DNA of 64,000 nucleotides from Paramecium pentaurelia (GCA_905183005.1 CAJJDO010000009.1:609891-673890); one strand, 5' to 3'. Positions 24,201 to 35,174 are shown, numbered from the stretch's first letter. Notes: generated by a model not told the origin, from the sequence alone. Translations and numbers: made by a program.

Positions 24201-24425
24201 GTTCTTCTTCCTAATTATTTTACCCTGCTTCCAGTATAGCTCTATCATCAGAATCTAAAATTGTTTATTTCATTCTATTAATTCCTTCATTCCTGTAAGT
24301 AGGCAATACTGAAATTTAATCATATTTGGTGTACAATATTAATCTGTTGAATACCGAAATGTAATCAAATTAGATACGTCATGTCCTTCTGTGATATTTC
24401 TCGGGCTTACTATTGGTTGATCCAT
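21258..24425 (-). CDS. Cyclic-nucleotide-domain K+ channel (EAG/HCN-like superfamily)
   Basis: Six-transmembrane channel of about 1000 residues. The N-terminus is disordered (SISSSESEQSASKKGSE). S1-S4 start near DPSSTIKILWDFFMLFVLSW; the S4 region IKIKTLKF has few positive charges. S5 is LRLMIQFIFLSHLFGCFWHY, and the pore SSITTLTIGYGDITPQSS has the K+ filter T-I-G-Y-G (around 23085-23110). S6 is TVGVAVFSSVVFAYTISS. A CNBD-like region follows (KGERFFITGDRLPYAG) but lacks the canonical cassette Arg. A 31-nt TA-rich intron at 22113-22143 fuses this to a 290-residue low-complexity tail, so the ATG at 22223 is internal. Paramecium has many such channels controlling membrane potential and swimming. 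Confidence 0.88.
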
Positions 24426-24523
24426 TTATTAATTTAGTATTTAATATTATTTCAATAATTTAAATAAGTATTATCAAAAAACATTATCTAAACACTTAAA
24501 TTCAATAATAATTATTATACATA

Positions 24524-25847
24524 TCATTATTATTAATCATTCTTTATCAATTTGAATAAACTAGATGTTTCTCCTATATTAGAAAATTCTATTGAAAAAG
24601 CTTGTAACTAAATTTATCATAATTTCTATTATACTTCAGTCTACAATTCATAAGTCTTCAACATCTTTTTATTTATTAGATGTTTCAAGAAAATTGTCAA
24701 ATATTTGATCATTTTCACTTACTATCCTTTTTCCTATACTTTACACTTTAGAATTACTTTTATATTTGAACAGAACTAAATACAATAATTCACATAATAA
24801 TTAAGGTATTCTTGGGGCACATGATATTATTAAACTATCATGCACATCATTTCTAAAGCATTTGGTGTAATATCAATTGTTACTAAAGTATCCATTAAAC
24901 TATTTCTATACATTTATATATACTCAAGAAACTCTGTATTTGGAAAATGTTTACTAAATAGGAAAAAAGCTAAATTTAAGTTCTTCTCTATTAAATCACT
25001 TAAATTGAAATTTAATAATCCATTATTTTTTAATAAATTATTATTATCTTTCTTCAAATACTCCTGAAATTACTAATTCAATTATTTCTACATCATACCT
25101 TTAATTCTTGTTCAGACAATTATTCTAAATGTGCTTTTTACATAATTTCTTTTATCTGACTCAACTTATCAGAATTTATCTACAATGAATAATCCCATTA
25201 AACATCATAAACCTAATAAAATTCAATCCAATCACATCTATTCTAAACTATATCTGGGGTCAATCTTAAATAATCAATATCGAATCCATTTTAATATTGA
25301 TATATTCTCTCCAAGTTTTCATTTTAAACCAATTTTCTATATTTTATTATTAAATATTTTACTCAGGTGGATTACTATTTATAGATATACAATTTCTCAA
25401 TTTATATTATGAATTTTATGGCTATAACAATTCTTTATTGATTTATTTATCATTCATAGTAAATTTATCTAATTCTTCTAAAAGGGTCTTTATTGTAAGG
25501 CCAGCATACTATCTTATAAGTCTTAATAATAATGCTTTACAAGTTATGGATCTTGAATGAATTTTTTTTCAAATTGATTTAAACTATAATTTGATATATC
25601 TATTAAACACTGTTTCAATTCAGAATTGTATAACAAGAAAATTATTAAGAGTCTCTATCCTTTTGTGAATATCTAAAACAAAATCATCAATATTATATAC
25701 ATTATCACAAAGACCTTAATAAAAATATAGATAAGGACCATATTCTTAAGAAAATTTTCTCACAAAAGCCTTTTATATATTCTCAAGGGTTCCACTGGCT
25801 TCAATAATAAACTTATTTATTGTTTCAATGTCAGAATTAGAAATCAT
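24524..25847 (-). CDS. CNOT11: CCR4-NOT complex subunit 11
   Basis: The C-terminal half matches the CNOT11 (C2orf29) module: MDTLVTIDITPNALEMMCMI, then VPQEYLNYYVNYCIQFCSNI, and at the very end LQAFSIEFSNIGETSSLFKL followed by IKNDQQQ and TGA 24524-24526. In animals the same region docks onto CNOT1-CNOT10 of the deadenylase complex. The N-terminus from ATG 25847 (MISNSDIETINKFIIEASG) and a middle with NQFEKKFIQDPQLVKHYYQD also fit the family layout. Several short introns are implied. It lies 98 bp downstream of the K+ channel start, transcribed in the same direction. Confidence 0.82.
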
Positions 25848-26104
25848 CAATATTATAATTAATTAATTACTTAATACTTTTATAAAATAAACTAGAATAG
25901 TTTCCATAATATTATTTTAAAATATGAGCAAAATTTTATTTGAATTTAATATTGAATTATTATTCTTATTTCTTAGCATATCATTTTTTATGTTAGACAT
26001 TCAGAAAATTCATAAACTTTTAATAAATAACTTAGTTGTATTTTTTAAATATTTTGTTTTTTAAATAAAATTATTCTCTTTAAAGATTAGTCTTTTTTTA
26101 TCTA

Positions 26105-26808
26105 TCAAATCTAATATGGTTTTCTATAAACTAATTCAAAATTTTGATTAAATTCTTATTAGTAATCCAAATTAAATTGTTATATATTTATAATTAATTT
26201 CGGTAATTCTTCCAACATAATTGAGATCTTTATTATGATTTTATTGTATTTAGAAAAGTAATTTTATTTATGGCATCAAAAAAGCGTTATATTTATTAAT
26301 TCTTTATATAGAACAGCATAATTTTATATCTTATTAGCAAGAATAGTTTTATAATTTTTAAGATCAGCCTATTATTTTGAATTTAGTTTGAAAATGAATA
26401 AATTTAGAAATTCTTGATTTTTTTTTATATATTTTCAATCAGTCAACAAATCCTAAATATTGTTATAATGATTACTTTAATTAGGTTCAATAATTGGATT
26501 TTGATTTCTATAAAAATAGTTTAATTATGATATTTAATTATATAAGCTATCACCAAAATGCAATTCTAAATTTGCAAATATAAAAAAGAAATTAAACTTT
26601 ACCATATTTCAAAGGATAAATAATTAAAATCAACTAATTCATCGAAGAAGAATTTTAATTCATCATTGCTTTTATCTACTTATGAAATTGATTAATATTT
26701 GAGGATATTTGTGATTTATTAAAAGAAATTACTACTCTCATATTAATTTTGATATTATATGTTGGCAATGAAAAGCTTATTTTAATAGTATGTAAATACA
26801 TGACTCAT
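26105..26808 (-). CDS. Hypothetical helical protein, structure uncertain
   Basis: ATG 26808 starts a frame (HVFTYYQNKLFIANIQYQNQ) that reaches LVDFNYLSFEIWQ. A 32-nt intron then joins it to KLHFGDSLYNQISQLNYFYR. A TGA interrupts at 26435-26437, after which the same frame reads QADLKNYKTILANKIQNYAV. No GT..AG intron that removes the TGA in frame was found, so either an unusual intron, a base error or a decayed gene is involved. No family recognised. The end at 26105 is a guess. Confidence 0.4.
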
Positions 26809-26890
26809 ATTAATATTTGATAATAACGACATTATTAACAAACAATTTTTATTAATATTTTTAATAATAATATTAATTTGAGATTACACA

Positions 26891-27496
26891 ATGCAACAAT
26901 AATCAGCTAATTAATAGGAATTAAAATAAATTTTTCAACTTTTCTCATAGGAAAACTCTGATGAAATCAATATTTAATAGATTAACTAATTAATTAAAGA
27001 ATTAGAAACAATAAATTAAGATTAATAATAGATCAGCGTACCATATAAACATGGCAGAAACTTAGTCAAGAAAATTAGTTCAACAGATAATTTTGAAGAA
27101 ATGCAAAAGGATTCTTCACCTAAATCACCAACTTACGTTTCAGTTACAGAATTGAAGTATAAAATGGTTTAAATATAGATATTTCCCAAATAATAAAACT
27201 ACTATGCATTTTTCTGATTTTTAAGAATTATATAATGAATGTATGTCCAATAAAGATTAGCATGATGAATTACTTGAAAGTGCCTTTTCTGTCTTTGATT
27301 TTGATAAATGTGGTACAATAGATTCTAAAAAAATAAGAAAGGTATTTTCAAAATTTAAAGACAACACTAGCGAAGAAGAAATTTAAAGTATATAAATATT
27401 ATATTTAATAATATAGATGTCTTAAAATTCTGTGGAGTACTTCATGATTAAATGTCTTTGTAAGAATTTAAAGAGTTTTTTAAAAAGAACTTATGA
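26891..27496 (+). CDS. EF-hand calcium-binding protein (centrin/calmodulin-like)
   Basis: 184 residues after removing introns at 27157-27178 (22 nt) and near 27388-27416 (29 nt). The best EF hand is SAFSVFDFDKCGTIDSKKIR: loop DFDKCGTIDSKK has acidic residues at positions 1 and 3, Gly6 and hydrophobic 8, but position 12 is Lys instead of Glu, so calcium binding may be weak. The first hand (ELKQIFQLFSQENSDEINIQ) and the last (MSLQEFKEFF) are degenerate. Layout and length fit centrin or calcineurin-B-like proteins; Paramecium has many centrin-related infraciliary-lattice proteins. It is divergent from the minus-strand hypothetical (82 bp between starts). Confidence 0.8.
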
Positions 27497-27530
27497 ATCC
27501 AATATTTTATATATAAATAAACATTGATCT

Positions 27531-28951
27531 TCATTTTTTTTATTCAAGAAACTCCCTTTATTTATAGTAAAATTCATCAATCAAATTTCTTAGATTTTAC
27601 TGCTTTTATTTGATTAAACTCAATAACTGATTTTTATTTTATCCTAATTTCAACATATGATTTTCTTATGTTAATCGATTGATTTAATCTTATAATGTTT
27701 TTTAAAATTAGATTTATATTTCTAGATTCTTTTTTTACTATTATTGTATTTTTCTTAATTCTTCATTTTCATATTTTAATTAATAATATATATCGTCATC
27801 AGTCTATGTCTCTTTATGATTTACTTTTATACTATGTAACAATTAAAGATCCTTCCTAATAGAAAATGAAAAAGTATTATTTTATTGAGTATTTAGAAGT
27901 TACTAAGATTAATTCTATATATTACATCTTATTAAGTTTTTTATGTGATAATTGGGCTCATACCATCTTCTTCTAAAATGGAATCATCATCAGCTTCTTA
28001 AATTTATTCTTATTCTTCTTATTCTTAATCCTATTTTGAGCCTCTAGTAATATTTCCAATCAAAATAAGATGATTAACACCAGAACTTATAGCATGAAAA
28101 ACATAATCCTATTCCTTTTATTGTTACGTTTTCAAATTAATTATAATAGCTTTATTATTCTCATCCAAAATAATTGCAAACTCTTTACTAAAAGTACTAT
28201 CTATTTTATTTGTTTAAATATTGACTTGAATTAATTTTTTATCCTAATAGTAATATAACTTATTTTCTTCAGTCAATAAAGATAGATAATAACCACTAAA
28301 TATATTTGATACATTATCTATTAATTTATTTTCTGGATGCATAAACAAACTATTATTATTGTCCAAATAAAATAAATTGTATGCAGAACAAGCAAATTCA
28401 GATATTTATGAATGAATTTACAATGTTTGTAAAACTTAATTCTTATAAATATATAGACAATCATCTTAAAAGATTGTAAAATTCAAACCACACTTAATAT
28501 TTTAAGCCTATCTTATGAATTATGGTTTAACAATATTATCTCCCCATTAATAACCTTAATTTTCATCTCTTTATTAATTCATAATTTATACCAGTCAATA
28601 AACAAGAATGATATTCTCCAGCTGCTATCTTTATACAATTTAAATTGTTTATTCCCTAAACTTATATTGGAGAACATGCTACAGATATATTTTCAACTCC
28701 TAGTTATCCCTTCAAATTTGAACCAAAAGCATAAACTTATCCTTCATCTAACAATGAATGATATCAATAAAACTTGTCACAATTAAAGTATGCTCCAACC
28801 CGCAAGCTATTTCACGTATTACCATTGGTAGATTAATTTTGGTTAATTTATTAACATAGTCTTAGTTATCTATACCACATTAAGACTCTTTGTTATCACC
28901 CATAACATACAAATCTGTGGTAAAATATTCAAAGCTTTAGTCTGTTGTCAT
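27531..28951 (-). CDS. RCC1-repeat protein with C-terminal coiled coil
   Basis: The N-terminal part contains RCC1 propeller repeats: DLYVMGDNKESQCGIDNQDY, then VIREIACGLEHTLIV joined by a 26-nt intron to NEGQVYAFGSNLKGQLG, then IKIAAGEYHSCLLT. Later blades are weaker (LDENNKAIIINQK, HAISSGVNHLILIGN). An acidic linker and a coiled coil of about 110 residues (ENEELRKIQQQQKKNLEIQ) follow a 23-nt intron and end at TGA 27531-27533. Proteins with RCC1 repeats bind GTPases, chromatin or ubiquitin-related partners; nothing specifies which here. It converges with the EF-hand gene with only 34 bp between the stop codons. Confidence 0.82.
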
Positions 28952-29127
28952 TTTTATAAAATTAATTTAAATAATTAAAAAAATTTCAGCAGGAAGGCAG
29001 TATATTGGTTACATGTAAAATTCAAATAACTTTATACTTTTTATCATCAGTTGATATATATTATATATACATTTAATATTAAGTAAATTAAAATTAGTAA
29101 CAAAATTGCAATAAATTTTATGGGTTG

Positions 29128-30640
29128 TCAATTCTTAATTCCAATAGAATAACATTCATTTTAATATTATATAATATTAAGCTGATAATTTTATTCATTT
29201 CCGAATATTCTTAATGAGAATTCCTACTTCTCTTCTTTTAAATAAAATAATATTATACATCTAATTTATAAATTAAATTTAATACAATTCTAATTCATGT
29301 GATAAAATTTCCATAATAAATTCTGCTTCAGGACATGAAGAGCTCCATTCCAAAATTCTTTTTAATAATTATTCAGAATCTTTATTATTTAAATTTTAGT
29401 TTAATTCTGATTATTGTACTATTTATTAAATTAAATTTCTAATGAATATCATAGTTAATCCATAGAAACAATTATTAATGTCACTAATTTGATACCAAAG
29501 CTCATTAGATCTTTATGATATCTCAATTTATCTTAATTCTATGCATCTATAACAAAATATCTCTTTCAATTCTTATTATTCTTCTTTACTAAAATCTTAT
29601 ATATTATTCAATAAATCAAATGGAATTCCCTTAATATTTTCCATAAATGTTTCAAAATTCTAATCATCAGCATTTGTTAGTATAATATCTAAATATTAAT
29701 ATCCAAAAACTGCATAGAAATTATTACTATCATCTCTTGCTCTCCGTTCTCCATTGATATATTCTAATAGTTTAGTTTATTTTAGATTGTATTGAGATTC
29801 CTTTAGTGGTTCAACAGGTCCTATAAAATAATCTTTTAGTGAATTTTAATTGAATTAACTATTTAATTCTTCATATAGCAAGTTTATTTATTACAATTTC
29901 AAACATTTGAGCTTTCTTTTAGCTTGATCAAAATTGTAATTATTATTAACATATTCACCTATTTATTCATTTAAACATTCAACAATTACATTAATATTTT
30001 ATTAAGAATCTTCTGATTACTGTTTTGTTTATGAAAATTTTCTAAAAGATTCTAATTTTGGTGAATTATTATTGCTAACCAAAATTTACTCTTATATACT
30101 TTAATATATAATATCGTTGATATCACTTTTAAGCTATTAAGATATCAATTTATATATTTTTTCGAACTCTTAAGATATTATTACCTTAATCTGATCTTCT
30201 AAATCCTAATCATGTTATTGAAAATTTATTTTTTATTATTTATTTATAAAATTGGTTTATTAATCTAATACATCTTCAGTTGATGATTTAGATTTTTAAT
30301 GAATTCCATTCTATTTTTTGTTTTCTCTTTAGAAAATACTTTTTTTTAAATTGTCTATCTCAATAGATTGCTTATTAATTTGTTATTGCATTTAATTAAT
30401 AACTAATCCTTATTACGTAACCTATTTTTAAACATCATTATTCTAATCTGGTTAGGTTGCCTATCTAATCATTCTCTGATTTCTTTTTAAATCATACCAT
30501 TTTATTATATTTTTTATTTCATTAAATGTTAATTTGGTTTTGCTAATGAAATTTTAGTATTTTAATGAATTCTTTAAAGAGTTAACTGTTTATAAATATA
30601 TGGATGATGATCCATTTGCCTCCTCTATATATTGATTCAT
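29128..30640 (-). CDS. Otubain-like pseudo-deubiquitinase with coiled-coil N-terminus
   Basis: 495 residues, exactly in frame after one 25-nt intron at 29261-29285. The first 230 residues are Gln-rich coiled coil. The C-terminal half follows the otubain fold of the gene at 6951-8905: ERRARDDSNNFYAVFGYQYL aligns with MRRSRGDGNCFYTSFVFQYL, and NNCFYGLTMIFIRNLIYQ aligns with NEFYGLSIVFLRNLAFK. The catalytic Cys is Asn307 (codon 29720-29722), and the C-terminal catalytic His position (GHYNIGV) is Cys488 in ECYSIGI. The Asp before the nucleophile is kept. It is therefore probably inactive, perhaps a ubiquitin-binding or regulatory pseudo-enzyme. No frameshift or stop breaks it. Confidence 0.85.
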
Positions 30641-31502
30641 AATGCTTATTATTAATTTTTATTAAAATAAATAATAACTTATTAATTTACTTGCTTCTAT
30701 TGCTTTTCTTTAAAGCTATTTATTATTAAAATAACTCAATTTATTAGATCAATCATTTTTATAGGAAATTGTAAAACGAAATCAATAATTTTATTACAAA
30801 ATAAAAATATAAAAGTATACAATTTTTTTTTCCAATAAGAAAACAAATATTATTATATCAAATTGATATATTAACCATAAAAATTCAGAATTCTTGATAA
30901 GGTGATAACTCATTTAAGAAATTAGAACATATTAGATCGAATTTTACTTTTAAACTTCATTCTATTATTAATATAATAATTGTAAAAGAAATATTTGAAG
31001 ATTTTAGGAATACTAAAAATCAATAATAACAATAATAAAACCAAGCTACTGAGCTACCTTTTTTATAAAATATAAGATAAGCTGATATTTTCTTGCTAAG
31101 AAAAGCAATTAAATAAGAATATGAATATTTATCAAAATATAATAGTTATGTATTGTATTTTTCTATTTAACTTTTATCAAATTGAAGATTTACTTAATTT
31201 ATCAAATATTATATATTAGATCTGGGCTAAAAATTTGTTTCTAAGTTGATGGTTTAGGTTTAAAGTATGGAAATATAAATTTGAAAAGTAAAAGAATTAT
31301 AAAATTTTATCATACTAGAATGTACATAAAAATATTATTAGAATCAAATTGATTTTCTAAATTATATGCATATTTAGAAAATTAAATTTTTTCTTTATAA
31401 CTTATGTTAAATTAAATTGATATTTTTAGTTGATAAATAGAAAATTTATCAAAATAATTACAATAGAAGAATTAAATGGATTAAATGATGTTAATTTAGA
31501 CA
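30641..31502. other. Gene-poor stretch
   Basis: About 860 bp with no frame I can defend. Short plus-strand frames near 31100-31480 (e.g. one ending just before 31503) might be upstream exons of the next gene, but the reading changes frame repeatedly. Otherwise only A/T runs and simple TAA-type repeats are seen (around 31021-31037). Confidence 0.45.
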
Positions 31503-32357
31503 ATGATCTTTAGATTGCTGATTTTAATAAATAAATATAAATATTTTATTATTTTATTAGAAATAATTACATCTATAAAAACATTATTTAACTTTATGAT
31601 CAAATTTTGTCTAAACTTGAAACACCATTTTTCAAATTTAATTCTTCCTTACAATCCAAAGGGATATAAAAATATTTTAAAATATATTGAACACCATGAG
31701 TCAATATAATAAAGAATAAGTAATTTAGATATCCAACAGGATCAATTTATCTTCGCATTCAATAATTTTATTGATTCTATTTAAGATAATGATTTTAATG
31801 AATTTGCTCGAGAAGTTTGCGATTAAAAATTAGCTGACTCATTTATTGAAGGAATCTCAAGAATTTAAAATGAAGAATTAAAATTTGAAAAAATGGTTGA
31901 TGATGATTTAGAAGAAAAAATATACTTTACAGATATGAATATATTTGTCAATGTAAATAGGAGCATCTCTTTATATGATCATGTAAAAATAATTGAAAAG
32001 TTTAGGAAATTTTATTGAATAAACCAAATAAATTTCCAAAAGTGACTGCATTATATACATAAGTAGACGAAGTAATGATATCCTTGTCTATAGGAGCTTT
32101 TATTAAATCTAAAGTAAGCCTCATAATATCTGACTAAAAAGTATATATTTTGAAAAATTGATAAGTATGAACCTGAAAATTATCATCATGTTAGATTTAT
32201 GGTAGTCAAAGATGAAATAGACGAAACAGGTATTTTTTAAACAATAAAAATGGCACTTCTATTTAATGAAAAATAAATGTTTTTAGGTAAGAATCCTAGT
32301 TGGAAAATAATTGATATTGATAAATATATGCAAAAATAATATCCCTAGTTCTTTTGA
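31503..32357 (+). CDS. Hypothetical protein (weak resemblance to a Tim44/MRPL45-type domain)
   Basis: Introns of 23 nt (GTAAAA...GTTTAG, near 31992-32014) and 25 nt (GTATAT...ATAAG, near 32142-32166) give a continuous 268-codon frame from ATG 31503 to TGA 32355-32357. An alternative start at 31696 with a 20-nt intron also keeps frame (about 197 aa), so the N-terminus is uncertain. The clearest block is KFPKVTALYTQVDEVMISLS, then NYHHVRFMVVKDEIDETGIF and KNPSWKIIDIDKYM at the end. The alternating strand pattern and the ending NPSWKIIDID recall the Tim44-like fold of mitochondrial import or ribosome proteins; this is a tentative resemblance only. Confidence 0.6.
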
Positions 32358-32730
32358 ACATTATAAATATTAAAATTCATAAATATCATCATAAATAACT
32401 AAAATAATATAAATTAATATACAAACAATGTTGCATATCAGATTAATTAATTAAATCATAATATCTTTTAAATTCAAATCTGCATAGATATTTGATGACT
32501 GTTGAAAGTATGATTTTGCTAATTAATAAATTTTTTTCTTAGATCAGAAAAATATTAATTATTAATCTCAATACGAAGTCATTTATTCTCAAGAAATATA
32601 AATTTAACTGTAAATTCATATAATAATAATAGAATTAAAATCTAATAAATTCTGATATAATTATAGAATTTACGAAAATTTGTATAATAGAATTATATAA
32701 AAAATACTTGTTTATTTTATAAATAATTTA
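32358..32730. other. Intergenic; contains the outer boundary of the left inverted-repeat arm
   Basis: No gene. Homology with the inverted copy on the right begins at about 32620, roughly 110 bp before the start codon of the helix-turn-helix gene, so the duplicated unit carries the immediate promoter region with it. Confidence 0.6.
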
Positions 32731-33687
32731 ATGAGTGTTAATAATATGAATGTTTAAAAAATTTAATTAAGAGGCCCTTATAAAAAGATTAGCCCTGAAT
32801 TAAAATTTTAAATAATCTCAGAACTTGAATTTTATAGTATTAAAGAATTGTCCAAAAGATATGGTATATCTAGATAAACCATAGCTTCATTTCCGAAAGC
32901 TCGTGAACATATATACGACAAATTTAAGAATAAGATTTTAAATCTACTCAAAGAATTTGTTGATATGCGTTTGAAGAATAATGTTAATTTTTCAGAGAAA
33001 GAAATTTTGATAGATATTGATATTTATATGGAAGTTCGAGAATATTTCAAATATTCTTAATATAATCTATTAAAAGATTTGATTCCAGTGACAAAGAGAA
33101 ATTCTCAGAAAAAGAGAATTATTGAATTTATAAGGGGTCGATGTTTGTCTTATTTTAAATAATAAAAAGAGCAACTTTCTTAATAGTAGTAATAGTAATA
33201 GTAATAGTAATATTAATAGTAATAGTAATAGTAATAGTAATAGTAATAGTAATAGTAATAGTAATAGTAATAGTAATAATAATAGTAATAGTAATAGTAA
33301 TAGTAATAGTAATAGTAATAGTAATAGTAATAGTAATAGTAATAGTAATAGTAATAGTAATAGTAATAGTAATAGTAATAGTAATAGTAATAGTAATAGT
33401 AATAGTAATAGTAATAGTAATAGTAATAGTAATAGTAATAGTAATAGTAATAGTAATAGTAATAGTAATAGTAATAGTAATAGTAATAGTAATAGTAATA
33501 GTAATAGTAATAGTAATAGTAATAGTAATAGTAATAGTAATAGTAATAGTAATAATAATAGTAATAGTAATAGTAGTAAGTTATTTAATTCTAAGAATCT
33601 TACTTAGAATTGCCTTCTTGGTATGTAAGTGAGAATTCTGAATATTATATTCATTCTGATAATGATTGGGATGCCTCATTTTAATGA
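32731..33687 (+). CDS. Helix-turn-helix protein with 133-codon polyglutamine tract
   Basis: Intronless, 318 residues, ATG 32731 to TGA 33685-33687. Residues 10-70 hold a helix-turn-helix: FQIISELEFYSIKELSKRYG followed by ISRQTIASFPKA, then YDKFKNKILNL. The second gene of this family in the window (49596-50240) has EIAKEYNIPRSTINSYKK and YDPLKNAIL at the same places. A basic region (TKRNSQKKRIIEFIRGR) precedes an uninterrupted Gln run at 33181-33579 (one Tyr at codon 11). The acidic C-terminus is SENSEYYIHSDNDWDASF. It is likely a nuclear DNA-binding protein, which is inference from the HTH. Every Gln in the run is TAA or TAG. Confidence 0.85.
33181..33579 (+). repeat. (TAGTAA)n microsatellite encoding polyglutamine
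   Basis: 399 bp of alternating TAG and TAA codons in frame with the gene, with occasional TAATAA or TAGTAG slips and a single TAT. There is no CAA or CAG codon in the run. The inverted copy at 43529-43651 has 41 codons instead of 133. Confidence 0.97.
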
Positions 33688-34011
33688 TTTTATATATTTA
33701 TGTGTGTTGATATTGATATTTAAATTTAATAAACTTATTTTATTTTTTTTCGGCATAGTATATATTATGATTATATATATAAAGAAAATAATAAAATTTG
33801 AATAATTTGAGAACATTATAGAAAAGAAACAAAAATTCATTTATTGTTATTAAGAGTAATTAATAATAATAATGAATAATATTCTGATTGAATATAGATA
33901 AGATTGAATTGAAATAATAATATTTAGTAATAAATTAGATTGATGAAAAAAGTAAAGATAATTAAATAATGTATTAGATAATAAGTGATCTGATTAATAT
34001 TAAAAATAGTT
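33688..34011. other. Intergenic between the HTH gene and the unknown gene of the left arm
   Basis: 324 bp, A/T rich, containing GGCATAGTATATATTATG-like palindromic sequence near 33756-33770. No coding frame seen. The proximal copy of the contig-overlap duplication starts at 33732. Confidence 0.5.
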
Positions 34012-34691
34012 ATGAATTAACAATTAAATCAAATTATTTGGAGGAAATTTTTTGAAGACATTAAGTTAGATTAAGCAGAATAAAAATATCTTGTTTCTCT
34101 TCTACCAATAAATTCAAAAGGAATTACAATAGATTTATATGTTTATTCAAATGTTTCTAGAAAAATGTATTATATTCATTTATTTGAAACTAAGTAAGAT
34201 GTATTGAAGTATTTATTGAAATTATTTCTTATATTTAAGGAAGAAATTAATGAATCTCTATAATTAAAAGGTTAATTATGTAGATATGATGAAAAATATT
34301 AAAATAATATAGCCCTTTTCAGAACTAAAGGATTAAAGTTGAAAAGTATGAGAAAAATAATTGAGAGGTTTGTAAACAACAAACCTATATGTACAGGAAT
34401 ATTTGATACAAAATAATATGTAATAAAATTGATTATTTAAAGATATTAAGGAATAATATAACATGTACTTTTAATATTAATTTACATTGGGAACCAGAAG
34501 CATATCGACCTATTTTAATAGATGATAGATTAGTATTTTTAAAAGAAGAAGAAAAAACTATTTAATAAAAAGATGAAGTTTAAAAATTGTCTTGGTTGTC
34601 TTACAAATAACATTAAATAGAAATGAAAAAAAATAAAATAATTATTTTAGAAGATAAAGAATAAAAAATTGAGTTTATTAAAATTGATTGA
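34012..34691 (+). CDS. Unknown protein of the duplicated module, copy 1
   Basis: 218 residues after removing a 23-nt intron at 34420-34442. It starts MNQQLNQIIWRKFFEDIKLD, continues VSLLPINSKGITIDLYVYSN and SRKMYYIHLFETKQ, and the second exon has CTFNINLHWEPEAYRPILID. It looks like a compact alpha/beta protein. No family recognised. It lies 324 bp downstream of the polyQ HTH gene on the same strand in both arms, so the two may be co-inherited partners. The copy at 35456-36135 is probably an assembly duplicate of this one. Confidence 0.75.
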
Positions 34692-34739
34692 ACATTTATT
34701 TATTTTATAATTAAGTCAATCTGATGAATCTGATTATGC

Positions 34740-35057
34740 TTGAATATTCCCTTAAATTTAATAATAATTATCTCCAATTTTTTACATTTATTTTTTTGCT
34801 TTGATTCTTCTTTAATGCCAAAGTGTTAATACAATGCTTAATATTATATGTAACTTTTATAATTATCATTATTACAATTAATGCAACAATAATAGCTTCT
34901 TTTAATTTCTTTGGATCTGATTTTGGATATTTGTAAAAGTTTGGTTAAAATTCAACTATAAAATAAAGGGATATCTAATAATTATTATTACAATTCTAAT
35001 TACAAAAAAAGGAATTGCAAATACACATATCACATTCATAAATTTTACACAATCCAT
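34740..35057 (-). CDS. Small two-helix membrane protein of the duplicated module (3' end unresolved)
   Basis: ATG 35057 opens MDCVKFMNVICVFAIPFF. A 29-nt intron (GTAATTAG...TATTAG) joins this to ISLYFIVEFQPNFYKYPKSD, then a hydrophobic helix EAIIVALIVIMIIIKVTYNI and a basic stretch LKKNQSKKIN. It converges on the unknown gene (stop 34691). No in-frame TGA is met before that gene, so another small intron must be missed; the end given is approximate. No family recognised. Confidence 0.5.
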
Positions 35058-35174
35058 TTTTTTATTAATATATATATTATTTATTTTTTTTAATCAAATT
35101 TACAATTCTATATTTAATTTATCATTCATTATATTATATTATATTATTACTTTATAATATTAACATTTAAAAGT

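Larger units (their letters stand above)
33732..35174. repeat. Contig-overlap duplication, proximal copy (1443 bp)
   Basis: This block is repeated at 35176-36618 directly after a single N, with no differences noticed. Exact identity ending precisely at an N indicates two unmerged overlapping contigs. Confidence 0.9.

Noticed and set aside
33181..33579. CRISPR-like or satellite array
   Set aside because: The unit is a 6-bp hexamer with no spacers and stays in frame within a gene; it is a coding microsatellite.
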